Shown here: piece by piece, positions 23,301 through 35,300 of the stretch
Numbering within the stretch: the first letter of the stretch is position 1
How the letters are laid out: each line of letters starts with the position of its first letter
Position numbers and translations under genes: made by a program
Assembly: GCA_944472155.2 (NCBI GenBank)
Contig: OX235275.1
Span: 31,176,865 to 31,240,864 of the forward strand
Direction of reading: 5' to 3'
DNA length: 64,000 nt
Origin: Trichobilharzia szidati
Lineage: Eukaryota > Platyhelminthes > Trematoda > Strigeidida > Schistosomatidae
The notes under the pieces: model-generated
Seen by the model: the letters and a program-made list of their open reading frames with translations, nothing else
What the model was told of the DNA's origin: nothing
Database searches by the model: none

Positions 23301-26300
23301 CACCCTACTGGTCACGACTTCTCACTGGAACCCGAGGTAACTACCTACCTGAATAGGACAAGTCGCCAGTGAGCATCTCATTGATATTCAAGTATTGTAA
23401 TATTGACGGCAAAACGAAACAGAGCGAAAGTCAAAAGTCTCTATGTGAAAAACTTCAACTGACTGCTCTTCATATTTCATTTTGTTTATATTTACTCTAA
23501 GTGATACAGTCTAGTAGAAGCACCAGTTCAGTGAATTTAACTTTAACGTACGATTTTAGGCAACACATCTATTCATATCTCAGAAAAACAAAACAGTACA
23601 AAAGAAAATAAACCATAATATTATGAGTAGAAATAATCAATACAACTAAAAAAACGTCGACAACGCCTTCACTTACACACACACACACACACACAAAAGT
23701 CTCTGTCTATATGTTCAGTTCAATCTTCAATGTCTGGTTCATTGTTCAAGGTTTGAATAGATCATACGATATTCATTTTGCTTATTCTTTGTTTGATGAT
23801 AATAATAATAATAATACCAACATCAACATTCCTTTACTAGAATCTGCTTATCAAGTATTTAGCATTAGAATTATATAATATTTTGTTCATAATCATTTTT
23901 CTCATAGTCTTCTTTTTGATTTCATTTAAACAAAACTTTTAGATAACTCGACTTAATTATGAATTCATCAAAGAATTTAATAAAATGCTTGAAAAGTTAG
24001 TTTATTTATTTATTTGGTTTGTTAAAAACAGTTTATTTCTTTTAAAAAGAAATCCCATTTCCTATAGTTTGGTTTGTAAGGATTAGTTATGTTTTACGAG
24101 TTGATCACGGACTGATATCAGTTAGAGAACCATTGAAAACCAGCACTGGAGTACTGGACAGCTGCTGTTTCATCCTTGTTTGGGAATCATCGGCAGTAGG
24201 CACCCACTGGGATTCGAACCCAGACCTTCCGGTTACAAGGCAAGCTCGTATACCATTCAGCCACTGGGACCCGATTCAATGGCTCATGAATTCTAACTTC
24301 TACCAATTATTCTGATGCTCGCTAGTGACTTGCTATAGGTTGGAGCTTCCTGGAGTTCTAGTGAGAAGTTGAGACCAGTGAGGTCCAATTAGAAGTCACG
24401 TGTGTGGATGGATGTCCCACCAACGACAATAGTTGGGGTCGCGCTAAAATCACGAATTGGTAGAAGTTAGAATTCATGAGCCATTGAAACGGGTCCCAGT
24501 GGCTGAATGGTATACGAGCTTGCCTTGTAACCGGAAGGTCCTGGGTTGGAATCCCAGTGGGTGCGTACTGTCGATGATTCCCAAACTAGGATGAAACAGC
24601 AGCTGTCCAGTACTCCAGTGCTGGTTTTCAATGGTTCTCTAACTGATATCAGTCCGTGATCAACTCGTAAATCCCATTTCGTCGATTAAATTGGTTGGTT
24701 GGTTGGTACTCACTGGTTAGCAGTACGATTTAGGTGGCATATTCGATCTGGTGTAGGACTTGTCAGCTAAATGAGTAATGATGTTTTTTTCACTTTGATT
24801 TGAATGCACCATGTATCGTATCGTTTCGTTAAACGTGAAAGTATTAAATTTTTTCTAAAGATTGATATCAGCCTAGTTCGGCACTCATCGCCAGTACATA
24901 CACACACACACACACCGGGTATCCGAATCAGTGGCTCCATAAATTATTGTGAAAATTGCTAGTATCTGGCTACAGGGAAAAAGTTTCCTAAAGTTCTAGG
25001 GAGACGTCATGACCAATTGAGTCGACCGAGTCAGATCCCAGTGACTGTTTATTGTCTACGAGCTTTCCTTGTAACTAGAAAGTTCTTGGTTCGAAGTCTT
25101 GTGGTGAGCGTGTAGTGACGATAATTATCAAACTGGGCTGATGAATCAACTGCCTGTTCTGCACTCCCTGGTGGTTTTTAATGCTTCTTCTCTAACTGAT
25201 ATCAATCCGCGATCAAACCAGAAATCAGAAAATTAGTTGCAGTGTTCAGTTTTGCAGCATTACTGTGAACTGATTCTTCAGAAGGGATTTAGAAAAAAAA
25301 TTGTTTCGCCACAATTCTAGAACAAACCTAAGTTGTCACCTTGAGTCGCCTATGTCAGATATCCAAAGCAGCATTGTTTCGGTTACAGGAAACAAGGCAC
25401 AGATGTGGATGTCGAAGCTGGCCAAGATGGAGGAATCAGACAAGCGGAACATACACTTAATACTCTAGAAAAGCTATGTCGGACTCTATGTCACTGAGGA
25501 CAAGCAACAACATCCAGTGCTTCCATATTATGCAAATTACTGGCGTGTGCATTACAAAAACCATCTGCAAGAGGCTACTTCTGACTGTGGTCAGCGTCTG
25601 TTTTCGCTAGTTACTGAAGATCAGATAGCAGATGGGAAAGAAAAAGCTACGAGGTGTCCGGCAAAAATCTACTGTAGGATAAACAGAGTTAGATAGATGA
25701 GACGTCGGCTGTCAAGATATTTAAGTGTTATCACACGAAATGCCCTTAAGTGGAATCTGAATTGCAAACGTTGAGCTGAACGTCCAAGGATGAAATATAG
25801 TAGATTATGTAATAGTTGAAACAATTGTAGGTGCTGTTGGTAAACAGGTTGGAACCCATCTTTTCCCAAGCAAACTACTAAGTCTCATCACCCTAGAGAG
25901 AATCAAACAATCTCTGGATGAGAAACTTCGACCGGAACAGGCTGGATTCAGGAGGAACAAGTCATGCATCGATCAAATCGCAACACTGCGGATCGTCATT
26001 GAACAGAGTTTGCAATGGCAGTCAGCTCCTTATCTCAACTTCATTGACTTTGAAAAGGCCTTCGACAGCGAGGCTATCAAAGCGAGGATCGGGAAAGCAA
26101 GAAAAGCTTTATTTACTCTCAAGTCTCTGTGGAGATCGACACTCAGCAATCAGCTTGAAAAATTAGATCAGGATTTTCAACTCAAATGTGAATTCAATGC
26201 TACTTACTACACGGATCAGAGACTTGACACTACGCCGTGTCACGAAGGCCACTTCGAACAAATTACAGACCTTCATCAACAGCTGTCTTCGCTGGATACT

Positions 26301-29300
26301 ACTCAAGATCAGACGGTGGGCGAAAAAATCAGTGACAGGGATCTCTGGGAACGACAAGCCAACCCAGCAGGTACCTACTGTTCAAGAAATATGCAGGAAT
26401 AAATTGAGGTAGGTGGATTGGTCATACTGTGAAAAAACAAACCATCCAGTGAGTGACACCACACGCGAGACGATTGCTCGAGTGAAACCGGATAGAATAG
26501 GAAGTGCCGAGTTGGTCGTCATTGCGGGTGTTGGGTGACATGGAGGGTGGGGTCATGTGAATGGGAGATGAAAGCACGTGGGCAGACGTGGAGCTCGGTG
26601 ATGAAGACGTTGGTAGGGAACCGAACGCAATGGAGACATGCGGCTGAAGCTCAAGGTTCCTCTAGGAAATAAAGGAAACGATAATAATAAGTACTAAAGC
26701 TCTATGTCCTATCTTGTAGGCGAACAAAATCCAGAATAACAAGAATAGCAAAATCAAGTTAACAAATCTATGCACACATCAATAGATTATTTCACCTTTG
26801 GGGCTAGCAACCCTAACCAGACAAAAAGGCATCACTGATACCCAGTCTTCAGAGCTCAAGCTTGAAGCTATATGTTCCACTCAGAGCTCATCAAAGGAAT
26901 AAAATAAAATGTCCACTTGTTTCATGATATTTTAAATAAGCCAGGTGTCTACTGATATGCTTCATATAGTGAACTGTTAGACTATCAAAAAATATCAATA
27001 AATTCAAAATAGAATAAATTTATCTACCCTTCTTTCATTACTTTATTTGATACGTTCGTTCAATTATCAATACAACCAGTTGTTTAAATTACACATAAAT
27101 CTTTGTTTGTTGAGAGCGGGTGGTTTTAATTCGTTCTTATATATACGGAAAGTATTCATTCAGACATCTAGAAAAAAACCCAAAATAATTGAGCAAAGAA
27201 TATCCTTTCCGATAATTTCCGTTTTTGGCTCTACACTTATATGTACAAATATATGCATATGTTTATATACACAGAAAATTCTAGAATAGTAGTCAATAAC
27301 AATATTAGTGTTTTTTAAATAATATCGATTTGGTAAGTAAGATCACAATGGAATTACAGTTCATTAAAGATGCATAAATTATAATAATAATAAAACTATT
27401 ATAGCAAATAGAATATCAAATAAAATTAAGGAAATTTCTACAAAAAATTAAGGATCATTAGGAGCTAGGTGGCCAATGTTAGGACAGTGTCTGAACCAAC
27501 ATCATCTTTCTGACACATAAGCAAGGTTTCTTCGTGTGGATCTTGACAACCAACCTCAGCGATATCTAGTAGACGAGCTTCTAAGGTGAAGTTAATATTA
27601 GCTGGTACACGGTAGATGAATTTGATAGCCTAGTCAAGATCAATCTTGTGTTGGCTGTTTCCACAAGATGAGACAGAATAGCGCTATGCATGGATTTTGT
27701 TTGTTCTTTACTTAACCAGGCAGAATAGTGCTCAGAAATCTGACGATAAACACGTTTAATTGTACGACCTATGTGATTGGCTCACTCCACAGGAGCAGTT
27801 AAATCGGTAGATACACATAAAAGAGGGGAAATAAGGCAGTTTGTGTTTAACTCCAAGACGTAACATAGGAATGGTTTTGAAGACACAGCATAAATCAGCA
27901 ACACTGAAAGCTCCTTTTACCGTATTCCTTAGTCTTTGTGCCGGTATCTCACTGATATTATCCTCGTTGAAATGAAGTTGCAAGAATGAGGCCTTCCTTT
28001 TTGGGAACTGCTGGTACTTTGGCCTGCCTTGACTTTTGATTCATATTCTTATCGATGCATTTTCCTGGATAACTTATCTCACTGAACAACTGTTTAATAA
28101 TATTAAGCTCATTCTCCATTAAGATATTCATAAGAACAGATTGCTTTTGCTGTGTGGGTCAAGCACTTTATTTGACTGAGTTTGTATTTCAACGGCAAGA
28201 AGCTGAGAAAATGAATATACTGGCAGTCAGTTGATGTAGGTTTTCTATGCACACTTCTTATTGTTCTATCCTCTTTGCTGGTTATAAGAACGTCTAGGAA
28301 CGAAGTACTAGAGTCTCTTTCATTCTCGATGGTAAAATGTTTTTACAGCATGAACATCGTTAAATTTGTCCAGGATGTTCTTTGCTTCATCCTCATTTTT
28401 CATAATCAAAAATGTATCATCCATGTACCGACAACAGAATTCAAATTTATCAATAACATCTTTCAAAGTCCCATTCTTAAGTTTTGCAGCGAAAATGTTG
28501 GCTAGAATGGGTCCTAGTGGCGACCCCATTGCTACACCATCGATTTGTCTGTATAGTTTCTTAATAAATAAAAAGTGGTCATTCACTGTGCGTTTCAAGA
28601 GAAGCTCTTTTATAAAAGATATAGGAATGCCGACATTGATGTTTCGTCTTATGAATTCTTCGCATCCAAAGTCTACCGTTTCCATAAGTAATACATTAGT
28701 GAATAAAGGAAGATACGACAAATGATATCATGAATTTAATTGTCAACATTTAAATCTTTTATCCTTTCAACAAATCCAAAAGTATCCCTTACACTGTGTT
28801 TCACCAACTCGGTATGAAGAGGCTGTAAGAGTTCGACTAACCATTTGGCTACGGGATGGATGGTATGGGGAATTTAACATATCTAATACTGGTCGAATCA
28901 GTAAATAATTTTGTGCACTTTATGCGAGCCGTATAGTCTTGGTGTGAACGTTCCATTGGGTTTCAGTGATGTATATCGACTTTGTGAGATCAATTCTTGT
29001 TGTCTCAGTCTTTTCAATGTTTCCACTAACTGTTTCTCTATCTTTTCAGTCGTATCCAGAGAAGATGAGATTTTTTTCTACTAAAATTAATGTTCTATAG
29101 TTGGTTTGTATGGATTAGTTTTGTTTTTACGAGTTGATCACGCATTGATATCAGTTAGAGAACGATTGAAAACCGGAGAGTGGACAGCTATTTCATCCCC
29201 CTAGTTTCGGAATCATCGGCAGTATGCACCCACTGGGGTTAGAACCCAGGACCTTCAGGTTACAAGGTTACAATGGTTCTCTAACTGATATCAATCCGTA

Positions 29301-32300
29301 ATCAACTCGTAAAAACAAAACTAATCCTTACAAACCAACTATAGAAAATCAATATGATGCTCACTAGTGTAAATTGCTACAGGATGCAGTTTCCTGGAGT
29401 TCTAGTGAGAAGTCGTGACCACTGAGGTCCATCCAGTCACATGTGAGGATGGATGTTGCGCCGATGACATTGGTTGGTGCCAGTCACTCTAAATCACGAA
29501 TTGATAGAAGCTGGAATTCATGAGCTGGCCAGTGAATTGGGTCCCAGTGGCTGAATGGTATACGAGACTGCCTTGTAACCGGAAGGTCCTCGGTTGGAAC
29601 CCCCTTTAGTGGATGCGTACTGCCGATGATTCCCAAACTAGGACGAAGCGGCTGGCTGTCCAGTACTCCAGTGCTGGTTTTCAATGGTTCTCTAACTGAT
29701 ATCAGTCCGTGATCAACTCGTAAACATAAAATTAATGTATAATTGTTTCTTCTTTTGATTTTTCTTATAGTTTAGAAAAGAATAATGGAGTATATTATGA
29801 AGGATTAGGTCAACTGCTTGATCGTATTTCATCTAAATATCATGTAAGTTGAAGAAAAAGTGTAGATCAGTGATTCAGTAGTTGTTATGACTACTGGTTG
29901 GTCGAAATGAATGGTCGTTTCTTCGGGAAATGAGGATGGTTTTACAGTTCACTGGTATAACACTTTCCAGTGACACACGTGGTTTAGGGTTCTCAGGAAA
30001 GAATGTCTGTCAAGGTAGCAAATTTACTGCTCAGTGAATGTAAACGCCACTGCTTTTGAAACTCCTGAGCTCAAAGCTGAAGGCGTATAATCCACTTAGA
30101 GGAAAAAAATGCAATAATGCAGAAAAATGATAATAATAATCTGGAAATATTCTTTTCAAATTTATCTCAAACTTTGTTAAAGTGGAACTCCGGACTGGTT
30201 AGCACTGTGGATGAATTTTTTAAATATTTTGATAAAATCATACAGTGTGTTATACAGTAAGTAATGTTTACTGATGACGACGTTTCGAGTACAGATTATT
30301 CCTGCTCATAATCATATCAAGGTAATCACTCACACAACTCTCTTGCCTCATGAGTAAAAATTGATGATTGGACATTTGAATAAAATCAACAATATAAGAT
30401 AAAGTATATTCGGAAATAAATATTAGTGTTATCAATAAAATATAATAATATGGGAAATAAGATGTTTTTATAGTAAAAATAAGTAACTGTCTTTAAACAA
30501 GAAGCCTTTATATATACGACTACAATTCATGGGCGATATACCAAGCGAGATAATTACGAGGAAATTACCAAAATCACTTCAAAGAACTTTTAATGCTGGT
30601 GAACTGCACGTATTATTCTCTACACGACCGATGGTGCTACCTCGGCTGAAAGATGAAGCACCTAGATTAGCCACTTCAAATTGTATTTATCAATTCAACT
30701 GCGCTTGTGGAGCGAGTTATGTTGGCCGTTACTCTAGGAACTTAATTTTTTCGTGCTCGAGAACATATCCCACTATGGCTAAGTAAAGGTGTAGTTAAAA
30801 CTATTAACAACTCGATATTAGACCATCTGGTGCAAACCGGTAACAAAGCCAGAGTGGAAGAATCCTTCTCTATAATATACCTGGGGCCTAACAAATTACC
30901 GAAATAGTCGAAGCATCTCATGCTCCAAACAGCAGAGGCTATTGCAATTCGCCTCAAACAACCAGTGCTCTGTTTTAAAAAGAAACAAGTCCAGCCCCTA
31001 CTACTGCCCTGCCTCTCGGTAGAAACTATAAACTCATGAATTTGTACTATTACCTTTCCTAATTCTCCTGACATTCAGTTTATTGTTATGTTGATGCTGT
31101 TCAGCTGTAATTTATCAATATTATTGGTTTGATGTTATTCAAACATTAATGTCGTTCATAAGACTAATTCATTCATTCATTATAATGTATATAATTGTAG
31201 AACCTGATGATGAATTTATCGAAAAGAGTACTCTTTGTTCCGTGTCCATTCTTTTGAAAAATAAGGAACTTGTTAGAATGCTATAATGCATGTGAATTGA
31301 AATATAATTTTAAGATTATTTATTATCCTCCTGTGATTTGACAGGTGGTAATAATATCTTCCAAATCTCCGGTATTCCGTTGAGTCTCTCCTATTGCATG
31401 TGTTGGGGGAAAACTCGATGAACCAGGATTCAGTAATCAACCACTGTCTTTCGCTCCACCTACCTATATTACTTTTTAGAATTTTAACCATCTCTCATCT
31501 GATTATGTGGTTGTGTGTTAATGCATGCAGTGTAGTTAGTGAGCTGTTTTCTAAATTACTTATCTTCATGGGGTCAGTCATTCTAACTAAATTCTTATAT
31601 TCTGACAATCTGACCATCCCCGATCTACTAGTTTGACCTATTTAGTTGACCTAACTCACAGTCATTTCAAGGTATTTTGTAGATTACATTATTTTGTCTA
31701 ATTGGGTCAAGCTACAGGGTCCTTTAATCTACAGAGTTTGTCCTCCCTGAGTGATTATGTAGGTTTAAATGCCACTCTAATTCCTGCTTTATTAAGAATC
31801 CTACGTAGGGTCTCAGATGTCCCCTCCTTAAATGGTATAACAGTAGATGCCTTATATTCTCTCTTATTTATGTTATCATTATTAGTTTCTCCATTGTTTT
31901 TATTTTGACCTTTTCTGATCTTCCTAATGTATTTTATAGGGTACTTATTTAAAGCCAACGCTTCTTCTGTTTGTTTTATTTCATCATTTAGGTTTTTTGT
32001 TGTACTACTTTGTGCTACTGCTCGATTTGTTAGACACTTAACTAAGCCTGCCTTTACAGTTAACGGATGAGATGAATTAAAGTCTAAACATCCAATATTA
32101 GAATGCGTTGGCTCTTATAAACACTAGTGTGCAGTTTACCTTCTTCCGTTCGTTTCATTTTACAATCTAACACCATAGCTAATTCTCCTTGTTCATTTTC
32201 CGATTGAAATGTGAATTTTATTCCTTTTACTGATGGGTTTATATATGTGTGTGAAGAATCTAGAGAGAGATATGTTCTGTTTTTTTAACACTGTGAAAGT

Positions 32301-35300
32301 GTCATCCACATATCTCCACCATATTTTTGGAGCAGAATTAAATGTATTAAGAGCAATATTTCCCCAACTGTTCATAAAGATATCTGCTACGATAGGGGCT
32401 ATTGGTGATCCCATTGCTATATCTTATTTCCCATTTGATTGTGATTTACTGATACCACTAATAGTGGTTCCGAATGTACTTTATCTTATATTGTATTCTA
32501 TTCAAATATCCAATCATCAATTTTTACTCATGTATATAAATGAGGCAAGAGAGTTGTGTGAGTGATTACCTTGATATGATTATGAGCAAGCATAATCTGT
32601 GCTCGAAACGTCGTCATCAGTAAACATTACTTACTGTATAACACACTGTATGATTTTATCAAAATAAAAGCTTATCTATAACAGAGTTATACTTTATCAC
32701 AGTGCCCAAGTTTTATCCCTTATGTGAATGGATACCGCTGGCTTCGAGTGTTACATGAATTTCCGCCTGTTTTTGAACACTTACTCCTCACATTTTTTGA
32801 CATGGAAGCCGTCTGTTAACAGTGGTGATCTCATCAGTCTTGAGAAGAATATCTAAAAATTAGTTATAGTCATGTTTTGTGAATGCACAACGCCGAATAT
32901 CAAACTTTTTTTGGGTATGGTTAGCACGGAGTGTGCAATTACACCATTGATTGTAAATGTAGATTGCTTCTATTCGATAATTCCTCTTGTATCTGAGACG
33001 TACACACCGAGACTTGGAAATAAGGGCAAAGAGGTGATGGAAAGAGACTATTTTCCACTAATATACATAGTCTATTAAAACGGTTATGAACATATCCGGG
33101 ATTGTAAGTCTGAGTGAACGAATTCGTTGGAAAGAGTCTCTTCGCTGGATATTTTGTTCATGTTCAACTTGTTTCAGGAGAAACAAGTCATATATTGATC
33201 AGATCGCCACAATACAGATTATCATTGAACAAATCCTGGAATGGCAGTCACCTCTCTATCTCAACTTCATCGACTTTGAAAACGCCTTCGACAGCGTCGA
33301 TATAGAGGTGATTTGGCAACTACTTCGCTACTACGGGGTGCCACGGACAATTATACATCTCATCCAACAGCTGTACGACAATGCTGCATGCCAAGTAATC
33401 CACAACGGGAAACTTACGGAACCCTTCGAAGTGAGGACAGGAGTAAGACAAACTGGCTGCCTACTATCGCCAATGATTTTCCTGATTGCAGTAGATTGGA
33501 TAATGCGACAAACAGCGGGCAATGAGGAAACAGGCATAAAATTGACTCACAAAAAAGACTTGGAGGATCTGGACTTCGCCGATGATATATGTCTGATTTT
33601 CCACAAACACTGGAAGATATGCAAGCGAAAACCAACAAGTTGTGAGAAGAAGCATCAAAGATAGGACTTCAGGTGAACATAGATAAAACAGAGGTAGGCA
33701 GTAAAGATTCCTGGACAAGAACAACAACAACAGACAACGATCAGCATAAATGGGAGGACCCTGAAAGAAACAACCTCTTTTACCTACCTGGGAAGCATCG
33801 TTTCAACTACAGGCCGACGGAACTGACGAGGATATCAAAGCAAGAATCGGAAAAGCAAGACAAGCTTTCATTACTCTCAAGTCTGTGTGGAGATCAACAG
33901 CACTCAGCATCAAAAATAAGATCCGGATTTTCAACTCCAATGTGAAGTCAGTGCTACTATACGGATGGATCAGAGACTTGCACTGCGCGTCATAAACAGC
34001 ATCTCAAACAAACTACAGACCTTCATTAACAGCTGTTTTCGCTCAATACTCAAGATCAGATGACCAGCCAGAGAAGATCAGCAACAGAGATCTCTGGCAA
34101 TGAGCGAACCAACCAGGAACCGATTGTGAAATAAATAGGCAGGAGGAAATGGAGATGGATTGGCCATACTCTGAGGAAACCATCAAGTGATATCACTAGA
34201 CCAGCCATTGCTCGAGTGGAACCCTGCTGAAAGGGAAGTGGCGAGTTGGTCGCCAGTGCAAGGGTGAGGGTGACTTGGAGGATGTCATGTGAAAAGGAGA
34301 TGAAAACATGTGGGCAGACTTGGAGCCAGGTGAAGAGTCTAGCAGAGAACCGAACGCAATGGAGACGCACGGCTGAAGCCTAATTTTCCTCTAGGAATTA
34401 AAGGAAACAATTATGATAATAATCAACAGCACTGCTTGTCTCGATAGCTGATTTCTTTTCTGATTTTTTTTCTTCTGGTTTCATATCATACAGAAGGAAA
34501 CTTATACTTTTTACCACAATGGAGTTTCGCCCTTCACAATTTATTATTATATATATTCCACCTGATTCTTCCCAATGATTTTCCCCATCATACTTTACTG
34601 ACTACGCCATATTGCTTTGCGTTTTGTAGGTTGTGGGGTAGGGCACACGGTGTGTAACTGTATTTACTATAGTGATTATTCACAGTGAACCGAAATTCCT
34701 GATCCCTGCTAACATATCATCTTGTAGTAAGGATGCCTTATTGATTTCGCAAGACTAATATGTTACCGTTCGGTAAACATAGTGACTAGCAGAAGAGTCC
34801 ATTCAGAATATGCACAAGAGGTGCCTCAAATCACCCAGAGGTTTACTGTTTAACACTTTGCTATCAGAATCGATCATTGGTGTCTCTGAATGTCGATAAG
34901 AAATCCATCACACCCACTTTAAAAGTAGGTAGATTCAAATGATGAGTGCTAAATAAGTCGAAACTATCTGTCTACTACTTTCTGCTGATAGTGATCATCA
35001 GTCAAACGGTAAAATATTTTAGCTAATCGAAGTCGTTTCTCTCTCGATTTCTTCGACAATTTTTTACAATACGGAACAGATCTATATATTGATTTTGTCA
35101 CTTCATGGGGGAGGGGAGGGAGGTGTTGTAACCAGGTCAGATTTTGTTTCAGTCCATCATCCCTATTCAGACAATTTGGATTCCACTTGATATGAACTGC
35201 TTCTGATATTAGAGGTTCTTCGTGATTTCTGAAGATTTTCTGGATGATTTCAATATTTTTTAAATCATAGAAAATTGCCATTGTAGCATAAAGAAAAACA

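Larger units (their letters stand above)
30225..32666 (-). mobile_element. Penelope-like element (lineage S) with inverted terminal repeats and a nested second PLE
   Basis: 30225-30420 and 32460-32666 are inverted repeats of about 200 bp (TATTTTGATAAAATCA at the outer left, its complement at the outer right). Each has a GAG.A hairpin followed by GAAACGTC. Between them, minus-strand coding runs from an RT fragment (32414-32193: MGSPIAPIVADIFM, WWRYVDDTFTVLK) through the VIPFKEGTSETLRRILNKAG linker to GIY-YIG (31700-31450). A + strand PLE (30440-31290) is nested in it. Confidence 0.75.

Noticed and set aside
32872..33078. 68-codon + frame before the RTE fragment
   Set aside because: No domain; the reverse strand has a weak FLDILL-like hint of a Penelope RT, too weak to annotate.
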